A DNA stretch of 64,000 nucleotides from Actinotalea endophytica (GTDB lineage Bacteria > Actinomycetota > Actinomycetes > Actinomycetales > Cellulomonadaceae), in assembly GCF_025717005.1 (NCBI RefSeq), contig NZ_JAOVZU010000008.1, positions 35,302 to 99,301 on the forward strand, read 5' to 3'. Positions 7,801 to 17,111 of the stretch are shown here, in pieces. A model generated the notes under the pieces. It had not been told where the DNA came from and did not search any database. It was given only the letters and a program-made list of their open reading frames with translations. Every line of letters begins with the position of its first letter. The first letter of the stretch is position 1. A program made the position numbers and the translations under genes.

Positions 7801-10651
7801 GGGTGGTCGCCAGGCAGGTCGGGTCCCAGTCGCCCGCGCAGCCGACCTCGCTCTGGTAGTCGCCCGGCAGGGTCAGCAGCGGGCCCTGGGCGGACGAGGT
7901 GACCGCGTGCGAGACCTCGTCGTAGACAAAGGTCACCTGGGTCTCGGCGTCCAGCGTGAAGGCGATGTTGGCACCGCCCGGCACGCCGCCCGCGCCGTAG
8001 TTCTCGTCCCAGGTCCCGCCGATCGCGACCTTGTACTCGTAGCTGCCGGCCGGGATGGTGAACGTGCCCGCGTACAGGCCGTTGCCCTGGTGGGTCAGCG
8101 TGGTGACGGCGCACTCGGGCTGCCAGTCACCGGGGCAGCCGACCTCGGACTGGTAGCTGCCGGGCACGGAGACCTGCAGCCCGCCGAGCTCGCCGTCGCC
8201 GCCGCTGTCCGGCACGACGCCGTCGACCGCGAAGCCGACCGAGCCGTAGGTGGAGGCGGCGCTGCGCTGCCCCGCTGCGCCGGTGCTGACCGCGCGGAGC
8301 TCGACCAGCGTGCCGTCCGAGAGCCCGGTCACGTCCGCGAACACCCGCGGCGTCGTGGTCTCGGCGGTGCCGAGGGCCGTCCAGGTGTCGGAGCCGACGA
8401 CCCGGTAGGCGAACGAGGTCTGCTGCCAGACGTCGGCCACGTCGGCCGCGACCGCGGCCTGGCCGGTCAGCGCGGCACCGGCGCTCGGCACCGAGACCGT
8501 GAGGTCACCGGCGCTCGCCGGGGCGGCGACCGTGGTGTCCGCGCCGAGCACCACTGCGGACAGCGCGGGGACGGTGAGCGTGACCACGCCGTCGGCGCCG
8601 GCGGCCACGGTGCCCGTGGTGCCGTACTCGGCGGTGAACGTCGCGCCCGGGGTCAGGGTCGTGACCTGCACGGTCGCGTCCGAGGTGGCGTTGTTGAGCG
8701 CCACGAGGTGCTCGACCTGCTCGGTCGGGTCGACCCGGGAGAACGCGTACACGCTGTCGGCGTCGTCGGGCCGCTCGATCTGCGCACCGCTGACCAGAGC
8801 GGGGACCGACGCGCGCAGCGCCGACAGCTCGGCGATGTGCGCGTACAGCGGCGCGGTGGTGTCGTAGCGGTCGACGCTGCCGGCGGTCTCTCCGGTGAGC
8901 AGCAGCTGGTTGGCGTACTCGTCGACCTGCGTCGCGAACATGTCCTGGCGGGCGTCCTTGTCCGTGCCGCCGAGCGACCCGTCGCCCTCGAAGCCCTGCT
9001 CGTCGCCGTAGTAGACGACCGGCTGGCCGCGGGACAGGAACATCAGCGAGTGCGCGAGCTCGGAGCGCGCGAGCCCGTCGGCGTCGTCCTTGACCAGGTA
9101 GCCGAACCGGCCCATGTCGTGGTTGCCGAGGAACGTCGGCAGTGCCGTCGCGGACGAGTGGGTGGTCGTGTAGAGGTCGTCGGAGGCGAACAACGCGGAC
9201 AGCGTGTCGGGGCTGAAGCCGCGTGCGAAGGCCGAGGCCGCGCCCTGGAACGGGAAGTCGAGCACCGACGCCAGCTCGGTGTCGCGCACGTACGGGGAGG
9301 TCTTGGTCGCGTCGCCCTCGTAGACCTCGCCGAACATGAAGAAGCCGTCGTTGCCGAGCGCGCGCGCGTGGTCCATCACCGCGGCGGAGAACTGGACCCA
9401 GAACTCGGTGTTGACGTGCTTGACCGTGTCGATCCGGAAGCCGTCGACGCCGAGGTCGACCCAACCGTCGTACACGTCGATGAAGCCCTGCACCACGGCC
9501 GGGTCCTCGGTCATCAGGTCGTCCAGGCCGGAGAAGTCGCCGTAGGTGGACGACTCACCGGTGTAGGTCGAGTTCCCGCGGTTGTGGTACTTCGTCACGT
9601 CGTTCAGCCAGGCCGGCACCTTGACGTCGGCCTCGGCCGGGTCGACGACCGGCGTGTACGGGAACGAGGTCGCGGCGTCGAGCGTCGGGAACGTCGTGCC
9701 ACCGGCGTAGTCGGCGGGGTCGAAGGCGACGCCGTCGGCGTCGGTGTACGGCGACGTGGCCTTGTCGATGTAGTCGTAGGTGCCCTCGGCGTAGGAGATC
9801 ACGTCGGCCGTGTGGTTGGTGATGATGTCGAAGTACACCTTGATGCCGCGGGCGTGCGCGTCGGCGATCAGGGCCTCGAGCTCGGCGTTCGTGCCCAGGT
9901 GCGGGTCGATCTGGGTGAAGTCGGTGATCCAGTAGCCGTGGTACCCGGCCGAGGCGTCCGCCCCGGTGCCCTGCACGGGCTTGTTCATGAACGACGGGGT
10001 GAGCCAGATCGCGGTGGTGCCCAGGCCCTCGATGTAGTCGAGCTGGTCCTGCAGGCCGGCGAGGTCGCCGCCGTGGTAGAAGCCCTTGTCGGTCGGGTCG
10101 AAGCCAGACACGAGGCGGTCGTCAGCGAGGCCGCCGGTGTCGTTGGTGGTGTCGCCGTTGGCGAAGCGGTCGGTCATGACGAAGTAGAACTGCTGGCCCG
10201 CGCCGGCCTCGCGCACCGGGTCGGTGACCAGCGCGTCGTCCGCAGTCGTGTAGCCGCCGGTGAGGTCGAGCGGCGTGACGCCGATGAGGTGGCTGGCCTC
10301 GTCGAAGGTGAACCGCAGTGGCGTGTCCCCGGCCAGGGTCAGCGGGGCGTTCGACGAGCCGCCCTCGCGGCCGTACGACTCGTCCCAGGCGTCGTCGAAC
10401 GCGACCTTGTACTCCCAGGTACCGGCCGGCACGGTGAAGTCGGCGGCCCAGGTGCCGTCACCCGTGGGCGCGAGCTCGGTGGCCGCGCAGTCCGGCTGCC
10501 AGTCGCCCGGGCAGCCCAGCTCGGACTGCAGGTCTCCCACGAGAGCGACCGAGGTGGCCGCGGCGGCGGCCGGGGAGAGCGGGATCAGTGCGCCGACGGC
10601 GGCGACCCCGATGGTGGTGAGCACTGCGAGGGCGCGCGTCGTGCGAGGCAT
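4871..10651 (-). CDS. Secreted bifunctional alpha-amylase/pullulanase (two GH13 modules, three X25 modules)
   Basis: A 1926-residue secreted enzyme for starch, glycogen or pullulan. Residues 1-31 are a signal peptide ending AAAA. An X25 starch-associated module at about 34-125 (SELGCPGDWQPDC) is followed by GH13 module 1 at about 150-620: nucleophile D408 (DGFRIDTVKH), acid/base E442 (FMFGEVYEG), and H511/D512 (LGNHDMG). A beta C-domain and an Ig-like segment (715-810) come next, then two more X25 copies at about 826-920 and 924-1020. A pullulanase N-domain and a CBM48-like segment (1165-1260) precede GH13 module 2 of pullulanase type: YDPYHW near 1390, D1502 (VDGFRFDLMGHH), E1539 (YLYGEGW), and H1671/D1672. 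Module 1 should cut alpha-1,4 and module 2 alpha-1,6 links. The tail is His/Gly-rich. Upstream lies a MalR-like operator. Confidence 0.95.
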   Translation of the reverse strand: MPRTTRALAVLTTIGVAAVGALIPLSPAAAAATSVALVGDLQSELGCPGDWQPDCAATELAPTGDGTWAADFTVPAGTWEYKVAFDDAWDESYGREGGSSNAPLTLAGDTPLRFTFDEASHLIGVTPLDLTGGYTTADDALVTDPVREAGAGQQFYFVMTDRFANGDTTNDTGGLADDRLVSGFDPTDKGFYHGGDLAGLQDQLDYIEGLGTTAIWLTPSFMNKPVQGTGADASAGYHGYWITDFTQIDPHLGTNAELEALIADAHARGIKVYFDIITNHTADVISYAEGTYDYIDKATSPYTDADGVAFDPADYAGGTTFPTLDAATSFPYTPVVDPAEADVKVPAWLNDVTKYHNRGNSTYTGESSTYGDFSGLDDLMTEDPAVVQGFIDVYDGWVDLGVDGFRIDTVKHVNTEFWVQFSAAVMDHARALGNDGFFMFGEVYEGDATKTSPYVRDTELASVLDFPFQGAASAFARGFSPDTLSALFASDDLYTTTHSSATALPTFLGNHDMGRFGYLVKDDADGLARSELAHSLMFLSRGQPVVYYGDEQGFEGDGSLGGTDKDARQDMFATQVDEYANQLLLTGETAGSVDRYDTTAPLYAHIAELSALRASVPALVSGAQIERPDDADSVYAFSRVDPTEQVEHLVALNNATSDATVQVTTLTPGATFTAEYGTTGTVAAGADGVVTLTVPALSAVVLGADTTVAAPASAGDLTVSVPSAGAALTGQAAVAADVADVWQQTSFAYRVVGSDTWTALGTAETTTPRVFADVTGLSDGTLVELRAVSTGAAGQRSAASTYGSVGFAVDGVVPDSGGDGELGGLQVSVPGSYQSEVGCPGDWQPECAVTTLTHQGNGLYAGTFTIPAGSYEYKVAIGGTWDENYGAGGVPGGANIAFTLDAETQVTFVYDEVSHAVTSSAQGPLLTLPGDYQSEVGCAGDWDPTCLATTLLDVDGDGIATFTTSAIPAGTWQVKVAVGRTWDENYGADGVPGGANILFSAPRGKPITFSYDTATHLLTIEVTEPPLAGLGQWQAQWVDATTVAIPADLGSGDPATQVFALHHAADADLGVVDGAVSGGDAVELTYDPAGLSDAQLERFPALDGYLALHLPDGTDRADVASWLTGKLLVTRAESDGSLVAATGVQVPGVLDDLYADTAQQADLGATWDRRRPTLRVWAPTAQDVVLLLWPGGDTSVDPQRVAMTRSDDGTWSVTGERGWKGAAYRYEVTVYAPTTDAIEVNQVTDPYSVALTTNSTHSVLVDLDDPATRPYLWRIVRQPVVDPVDQTIYELHVRDFSINDETVPAELRGTYGAFTVNGSGMQHLRALSKAGLTTVHLLPTFDIASIEEDRSLQQTPPCDLTSFAADSAEQQACIAQVADTDGFNWGYDPYHWSTPEGSYAVDPEGASRIVEYREMVGSLHAIGLQVVADQVFNHTAASGQADQSVLDKVVPGYYQRLNAVGQVETSTCCQNVATEHLMAQKMMVDSVVLWAKEYKVDGFRFDLMGHHSVETMQAVRDALDALTVRKDGVDGSNVYLYGEGWNFGEVADNALFTQATQGQLGGTGIGTFSDRLRDAVRGGGPFDEDPRIQGFASGVYTDPNGAAVNGDEAQQLATLEHDEDLVKLGLAGNLRDFSFETSDGTVKTGAELDYNGQPAGYADSPEEVITYVDAHDNETIFDTLTLKLPTDTSMSDRVRMNTLALSTTALSQTPSFWHAGADLLRSKSLDRNSYNSGDWFNELDFTMQTNGFARGLPPEADNGAKWVYQQPLLADPALVPTSADIEQASDSAQDLLELRFSTDLFRLGSADLIEQKVSFPDGGADAVPGVIVMRIDDTVGTDVDRSLDGLVVVFNASPDTAQVSVEELAGERLTLSPVQAHGSDDVVKQTTWEASTGTASVPGRTVAVLVDPQQRGHGHGHGAPWGPCRV

Positions 10652-10718
10652 CCTTACCCCTTTGGCGATCGACGTTGACCGAAGGACGAACGCGACCCTA
10701 GCGGGGTTCTTTCACGCT

Positions 10719-10734
10719 CTGCAAGGTCTTGCAG
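10719..10734 (-). promoter_or_regulatory. MalR/LacI-type operator upstream of amylopullulanase
   Basis: A perfect inverted repeat, CTGCAAG-GT-CTTGCAG, lies 67-83 bp upstream of the amylopullulanase start. CTTGCAG/CTGCAAG half-sites are known in Streptomyces amylase promoters as targets of LacI-family maltose repressors (MalR/Reg1). Its placement suggests repression of starch degradation in the absence of maltodextrins. The repressor is not encoded in this window. Confidence 0.7.
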
Positions 10735-10787
10735 AAGACCGTCCGGAACGCCCCGGACCGGGCACGCGGATGTGAGCGTTCACCCGT

Positions 10788-10899
10788 CCGAGTGAACGAG
10801 GAGTCCCGCCGAGTGAACGAGGACTCCCGCCGAGTTCGCTGGGCATCGCCGAGTTCGCTGGCCGTGCCCAACGAACTCGGCGCGAACCAGCGAACTCGG
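10788..10899. repeat. Intergenic array of direct repeats and mirrored inverted repeats
   Basis: Two tandem 21-bp copies (10788-10808, 10809-10829; CCGAGTGAACGAGG then A, G or C, TCCCG) are followed by CCGAGTTCG at 10830 and 10849. The inverse CGAACTCGG lies at 10872 and 10891. Both pairs have the same 19-bp spacing, so the array is nearly symmetrical; the outer arms CCGAGTTCGCTGG (10849-10861) and CCAGCGAACTCGG (10887-10899) pair perfectly over 13 bp. The gap 10652-10953 otherwise holds only the amylopullulanase promoter and MalR-like site. The array could be a terminator for the leftward DUF167 gene or a repetitive extragenic element. Confidence 0.75.
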
Positions 10900-10953
10900 G
10901 TGAGGCATGCGGGACGCACCCAGCTCGCGGGTCCGGAGCGGTCCGGGCGCGGG

Positions 10954-11244
10954 TCAGGCGCGCAGCTCGGCGGCGCGACGCTCGGCGACCGCCGGGTCGA
11001 GCTCGAGGGACACCACCTTGTCGCGGCTCGTCGCGCCGGTCACCAGGGTGACCTGGCGCCGGCGCAGGCCGAACGCCTTCGCGACCGCCGCCAGGGCAGC
11101 CTCGGTCGCCGCACCGTCGACGGCACGGGCACTGACCGCGACCACGAGGCGGTCGCCGTAGGCCCCGCCGACCTGGGTACGGGACGCACCGGGCTTCACC
11201 CGGATAGCGACCCGGGCCTCAGCCACGAGCCCACCGGCCGACAC
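10954..11244 (-). CDS. DUF167 (YggU-like) family protein
   Basis: A 96-residue protein with the DUF167 signature: VAIRVKPGASRTQVGG near the start, then GDRLVVAVSARAVDGAATEAALAAVAKAFGL. The DG(A/K)AN-like turn is present as DGAAT. The biochemical role of this family is not established. The GTG at 11244 is taken as start; a second GTG at 11226 with GGTGGG just before it is as likely and would remove six residues. It lies downstream of mdh on the same strand with a 56-bp gap. Confidence 0.82.
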   Translation of the reverse strand: MSAGGLVAEARVAIRVKPGASRTQVGGAYGDRLVVAVSARAVDGAATEAALAAVAKAFGLRRRQVTLVTGATSRDKVVSLELDPAVAERRAAELRA

Positions 11245-11300
11245 CGGGAGAGCACGTCGCGATCGCGGGACGGCGCATCACAGACGCTGCACCGCGCCGC

Positions 11301-13576
<2,276 letters not shown>

Positions 13577-13650
13577 GCGGACTGCTCCCGTTCCTCGGTG
13601 GCGGCGTACGGCGGCGTGCGGCCGCGCGGCGCGAACGCGCCGACGGAAAG

Positions 13651-13670
13651 ATTACTCGACGTCAAGAGAT
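13651..13670 (-). promoter_or_regulatory. Palindromic operator-like element upstream of icd
   Basis: ATTACTCGACGTCAAGAGAT contains the near-palindromic core CTCGACGTCAAG. It lies 75 bp before the icd start and matches the element before sucC (26481-26500) at 17 of 20 positions. Same sequence, same orientation and same distance before two TCA-cycle genes indicate a regulator binding site. The regulator was not identified. Confidence 0.6.
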
Positions 13671-13752
13671 CTGGCCCGCGGGGCCAACCCACCCACGGCG
13701 GACAGGTCGCGGTGGCATGATGCCCGGCGGCACCCACGTCGAGAGGACCCAC

Positions 13753-14739
13753 ATGTCCACCGAGCCGAACCCGTCCACCCCCGGCGCCGAGCCGGAGCCG
13801 ACCGCCGCCACCCCGCCGCCGCCCGAGCCGGAGCCGACCGCCGTCACCCCGCCGGCCACCGAACCCGTGGCCGCGGAGCCCGTCGCCGCGGAGCCCACCG
13901 GCACGGCGACCGGACCGGTCGGGGAGATCGGCCTCGTCGAGGAGGTCGACGTCGTCGAGCTCGTCGAGGAGCGGCCGCTGGAGGGCTACGGGCTGATGAC
14001 CCGGCTCGCGGCCGAGATGGCCGGGACGTTCGCGCTGGTGCTCGTGGTCGTCGCCACCCAGGTGTTCAACCCGGTGACCGGGCTCGGCACGCTCGGCATC
14101 GCGCTGTCCGGCGGGCTCGTGCTGGCCGGCCTCTACGCGGCGTTCGTGCACGTGTCGGGCGGCCACTTCAACCCGGCGCTGTCGATCGCGTCGGCGATCG
14201 CCGGCCGGACCCGCACCGCCGACGCCGCGTTCTACGTCGTCGCGCAGGTCCTCGCGGCCGTCGTCGCGGTCGCCGTGGTCTGGGTGATGGTCCCCGACGG
14301 CCTGTCCGAGGGTGTCGGGCTGACCGATCGCGCGGCGCTGGTCGCCACGGCGGCGAACGGCTACGCCGAGGGCTCCCCGCTGTCCACGCTGTCCTCGGGC
14401 CAGGTCACCTTCGGGCTCGTCGCGGCGCTCCTGGTCGAGACGATCGGCGCCGCGGTGCTCGCCGGTGTGCTGCTCGGCACCCGGCCCAGCGCCCGGTCGG
14501 CCGTCCCGCTCGGCCTGACCTACGCCGCCGTGCTGCTCATCGCCCTGCCGATCACCGGGGGCGGCCTCAACCCGGCGCGCTCGACGGGCGTCGCAGTGTT
14601 CATGGCCGGCAGCGACCACCCCGCGCTCACGCACCTGTGGCTGTTCTGGGTCGCACCGCTGGTCGGCGCGGCCATCGCGGGGCTCGCGAAGCTCGCGTTC
14701 GGTCGGCGCGAGCAGGAGGTGTGGGTCACCGAGTCGTGA
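13753..14739 (+). CDS. MIP-family aquaporin with long Pro/Thr-rich N-terminal extension
   Basis: A 328-residue channel protein. Residues 1-75 are hydrophilic and rich in Pro, Thr, Glu and Ala (repeats such as EPEPTAATPPPP), probably a disordered cytoplasmic tail. From residue 85 it has six membrane segments and two half-helices with both NPA motifs: GGHFNPALSIAS in the first half and GGGLNPARSTGV in the second. The arginine after the second NPA and the absence of the longer glycerol-facilitator loop favour a water-selective AqpZ-like channel, but substrate cannot be settled from this. ATG at 13753 follows GAGAGGA; an upstream ATG at 13717 is less likely. A hairpin follows the stop. Confidence 0.88.
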   Translation: MSTEPNPSTPGAEPEPTAATPPPPEPEPTAVTPPATEPVAAEPVAAEPTGTATGPVGEIGLVEEVDVVELVEERPLEGYGLMTRLAAEMAGTFALVLVVVATQVFNPVTGLGTLGIALSGGLVLAGLYAAFVHVSGGHFNPALSIASAIAGRTRTADAAFYVVAQVLAAVVAVAVVWVMVPDGLSEGVGLTDRAALVATAANGYAEGSPLSTLSSGQVTFGLVAALLVETIGAAVLAGVLLGTRPSARSAVPLGLTYAAVLLIALPITGGGLNPARSTGVAVFMAGSDHPALTHLWLFWVAPLVGAAIAGLAKLAFGRREQEVWVTES

Positions 14740-14747
14740 CCCTCGCG

Positions 14748-14763
14748 CTCACCGGAGGGTGAG
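14748..14763. terminator. Hairpin after aquaporin gene; left copy of a 16-bp islet-flanking sequence
   Basis: CTCACCGGAGGGTGAG is a perfect 6-bp-arm hairpin that begins 8 bp after the aquaporin stop. The same 16 bases occur once more at 17112-17127, at the other edge of an accessory islet. It may be a terminator, a duplicated target or attachment site, or both. Confidence 0.55.
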
Positions 14764-14914
14764 TTCGGCAGCACGGTGTGATGGACGGTCGAACTCGCCG
14801 GTAGCGCTCGGCCTGACTTCTTCGCGCAGTGGAGCGCGACGGGCGCCCAGCCACTGCGACCCGGAGCGACGGACCTGTCGTGGCAGGCCCTCTGCCGGCA
14901 TCGGCCCGGCGCAC

Positions 14915-15045
14915 GGTGTGCGGCATCAGCGGACGACGCCATGGCGCGATGCCATCAGCGGCATGGGCGGACGACGCTACGGCGCGATGCCCTCAGCGGC
15001 ATGGGCGGACGACGCCATGCCTCAGCGGCATGAACGGACAGAGCC
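14915..15045. repeat. Degenerate tandem repeat with CATCAGCGGCATGGGCGGACG units
   Basis: At least three imperfect copies of a 30-38-bp unit lie head to tail (about 14920, 14953, 14991, with a decayed copy at 15021). Each holds a short stem ATGCC-(a/c)TCAGC-GGCAT and the block GCGGACGACGC. Related fragments occur at 15275-15325 and 16415-16460. No reading frame is maintained. The whole gap 14740-15359 is non-coding; after this array it holds the dispersed element at 15121. Confidence 0.65.
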
Positions 15046-15120
15046 GTCGACCATGGAGTCCGCGGCCGAAGCGGGCATCCTTGGAGACCGGCCCTCCGGC
15101 ACGAGACCGGCCCTCCGGCA

Positions 15121-15253
15121 CGAGACAGGGGCTCGGGCACGAGACAGGGGCCAGGACACCCCTGCCTCGGCGCAAGGCCCCTGTCTCGGCGCAGAGCCCC
15201 GGCCCCGATGGCCCGGCGGCGGCCCTCACACCTGGGGCCCCACCCGGTTGCGC
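15121..15253. repeat. Dispersed non-coding element, copy A
   Basis: About 130 bp here align with 26644-26774 at roughly 75-80 percent identity by eye. Shared blocks are CGAGACAGGGG, CTCGGCGCAAGGCCCCT, CTCGGCGCAGA and CCTCACACCTGGG. Inside, CGAGACAGGGGCC (15140-15152) pairs perfectly with GGCCCCTGTCTCG (15176-15188), so a 13-bp stem can form. No coding potential is seen. Confidence 0.7.
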
Positions 15254-15359
15254 TCTTCGGCAGACGCGCCGTGTGTGGCATGAGCGGACGACGCCATGCC
15301 GCCATGCCATCAGCGGCCATGACGGACGGCAGACCTGGCGACCCGTGACGAGCGTATGT

Positions 15360-16256
15360 TCAGTCGGTCGACCTGAGCACCCCACGGCACTCGAGCGACT
15401 CGGCATGAGTGGGCCATCGACCCATGGGACCGGATCTCGTCAGCTGCATTGTCACGTGAACGCCCGGCGTGAGTTGCTCGCCGGGATCGAAGGCGGGCGG
15501 GAGGTACACGCGCTCGACTCCTGAACCGTCGGTGACGCTGAGCATCTGTCCATCGCGCGCGACGACGAGTACCGGAGACAGCTCGCAGCGGCCACCCGGG
15601 ACATCGCTGAGCTCGACTCTGCGACGGTATCGGGTCTGTGCCGCTCTGCCGGGCCAGTTCGGAGGCCACAGTGCGGGATCAGCGCTGATGGCATCTCCCG
15701 AACGAAACGTGCCGTCTCCCGGGAAGCGCTGGTCTGCCTCGGAGCGCAACGCCATGGACTCCCGGTACCAGCCCGGGTCAATCTCGCCAGGGTCGCGCCA
15801 GCCACGTTCCCAGGCGTCGGCGCTGGCGCTGATCAATGCAGTCAAGGACGCACCGGCGACGGGTGTCTCCTGGTTGCCGTCGGAGAGGTCAAGGACGGGC
15901 GAGGACACGAAGGGTTCGTCCGCGCTCATCATCGCCGCGTAGCCCCACTGCTCGCTTGAGATCACGACCCATGCAGGGCACCAGTCGTCCTCACCCAGCG
16001 TCTCGCGGCGCATCTCGGTCTCAGCGACGACGTGCTCGCACGAGAGCAAGGGCATGATGTTCGCGAGGGTGACCTCGAACTGTCCCGAACCATTCATCAC
16101 TGACAGCAGATCGAGCAACTCCTCCGGCAAGTGGCGCGGAGCGAAGGCCGCGCGAAGCTCACGCAACTCCGCAGCGCTGGCACCGGGCGGCAGCTCGCCG
16201 CCGAGCACGCCATTCGACTCGACCGCGGCGCGCAGGCGCAACGCCTCCGACACCAT
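15360..16256 (-). CDS. SMI1/KNR4 (SUKH)-like protein, possible immunity protein
   Basis: A 298-residue soluble protein without signal peptide or membrane segments. Residues 10-170 look like a SMI1/KNR4 fold: an early LRELRAAFAPRHLPEELLDLLSVMNG-type helix-turn leading to NGSGQFEV, then an acidic region with PAWVVISSEQWGYAAMM. SUKH proteins are often immunity partners of polymorphic toxins. Residues 200-298 look like a separate beta-rich part not recognised. ATG at 16256 is chosen because GGTGAG precedes it by 6 bases; a GTG at 16274 adds six residues. The gene is visibly less GC-rich than its neighbours and lies in the 14.75-17.13 kb islet, which suggests transfer. No toxin gene for it is visible here. 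Confidence 0.6.
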   Translation of the reverse strand: MVSEALRLRAAVESNGVLGGELPPGASAAELRELRAAFAPRHLPEELLDLLSVMNGSGQFEVTLANIMPLLSCEHVVAETEMRRETLGEDDWCPAWVVISSEQWGYAAMMSADEPFVSSPVLDLSDGNQETPVAGASLTALISASADAWERGWRDPGEIDPGWYRESMALRSEADQRFPGDGTFRSGDAISADPALWPPNWPGRAAQTRYRRRVELSDVPGGRCELSPVLVVARDGQMLSVTDGSGVERVYLPPAFDPGEQLTPGVHVTMQLTRSGPMGRWPTHAESLECRGVLRSTD

Positions 16257-16508
16257 CACACTCTCACCGGCCACTGCCCTCAGCCCCCAAGTCGGTTCAG
16301 ACCCGCCCCTTCAACGGCACATCGCGCTGCGATCTTGAGCACCTGCCCACCGCTCTCAGCAGACGATCGGCAGTGCGATAGGACCCAGCGGCACCCGGAG
16401 GGCACGCGCGCAGCGCGGAGCGGACAACGCCATTCCGCCATGGCATCAGCGGCATGGCCGCGCGGGCCGCTGTCGCCTGCCAGGACGGCTGGAGGTTCGG
16501 CGGGCCGG
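16257..16508. other. Intergenic stretch with a fragment of the islet repeat
   Basis: These 252 bp separate the SUKH-like gene from the toxin gene. Around 16415-16460 they carry GCGGAGCGGACAACGCC and CCATGGCATCAGCGGCATGG, recognisable pieces of the tandem unit at 14915-15045. The second can fold (CCATG/CATGG). No reading frame of interest is seen. Confidence 0.5.
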
Positions 16509-16748
16509 CTATGGCAGCAGGTCGAGGTACTTGCGCCGGGCTGGCATCGCGTGGATGACCAACTCCTCGCCGTTCTCCGAGACGAGGACCACTGTCTCCA
16601 GCAACCGGGCGCCGGTGTCGAAGCCCAGGCGCGGCTCGCGGTAGGGAGGCTCGTCGTCGAGTGGCTCGATCCACAGCGCCCAGTGGGCCGCTTGGATCGC
16701 GTCCTCGGGTGAGGCCCCGTGCTTGAGGGCGCTGCAGTGGACCCTCAC
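16509..16748 (-). CDS. Putative toxin of a type II toxin-antitoxin pair
   Basis: A 79-residue protein whose GTG start overlaps the antitoxin stop by four bases (GTGA), implying translational coupling. It starts RVHCSALKHGASPEDAIQAA and ends ELVIHAMPARRKYLDLLP. The pattern 'KHG...I..A', 'LLE.VVLV...G.ELVIHAM..R.KY' is what I recall of small actinobacterial proteins paired with ribbon-helix-helix antitoxins and annotated simply as toxin. The conserved basic and His residues would suit an RNase-like fold such as BrnT, but this is inference. Context is the main support. Confidence 0.65.
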   Translation of the reverse strand: MRVHCSALKHGASPEDAIQAAHWALWIEPLDDEPPYREPRLGFDTGARLLETVVLVSENGEELVIHAMPARRKYLDLLP

Positions 16749-16978
16749 GCAGCGAAGTGGGCCAGCGCAGCCCGGATCGCCTCGGACCTGGACATCGAGT
16801 TCTTGGCCGCTGCGGCGTCGAGGGCGTCGAGCTCCTCGGCGGTCAGCCGGACCGCGACGACCCGCATCGGCTCGGCGCCGCGCCCGGGCCGGCCACGGCC
16901 GCGGCGCTTGAGCACGTCGACGTCGTAGCCGGCTTCAGCCTCGGCGGCCCACTGCTGGATCTGGTCCTCGCTCACCAC
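16745..16978 (-). CDS. Ribbon-helix-helix (CopG-type) antitoxin
   Basis: A 77-residue protein. The C-terminal half is a ribbon-helix-helix: strand MRVVAVRLTAEELDALDAA, then KNSMSRSEAIRAALAHF, as in CopG/Arc-type antitoxins that bind their own promoter. The N-terminal EDQIQQWAAEAEAGYDVDVL and the basic RRGRGRPGRG linker are typical of this actinobacterial subfamily. The start is uncertain: GTG at 16978 (or 16975) fits the homologous length, while a GTG at 17047 would add 23 residues. It is followed by the toxin with a GTGA overlap. The usual order, antitoxin first, supports autoregulation. Confidence 0.75.
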   Translation of the reverse strand: MVSEDQIQQWAAEAEAGYDVDVLKRRGRGRPGRGAEPMRVVAVRLTAEELDALDAAAAKNSMSRSEAIRAALAHFAA

Positions 16979-17111
16979 GCACTTGTCGTATGACGAAAAG
17001 CCGGGTGGTTCATTGACCGAGCATTCGCGGCGGTGGCCACTGCCCACGCCTCGATCAGATCCGGGCCGCCGCGCGGAAGGTTGACTCAGCGGGTCACACC
17101 TTGCCGCCGCA

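Noticed and set aside
4808..10678. 1956-codon open frame on the plus strand
   Set aside because: It mirrors the amylopullulanase gene and reads as low-complexity Arg/Val/Asp/Gly sequence, a typical antisense shadow in high-GC DNA.
14915..15253. CRISPR array in the repeat region
   Set aside because: Repeats are degenerate, unit lengths vary and there are no unique spacers of constant size.
14829..15524. Open frames in the 14.8-15.4 kb repeat region
   Set aside because: They run through tandem repeats without conserved protein features or ribosome sites.
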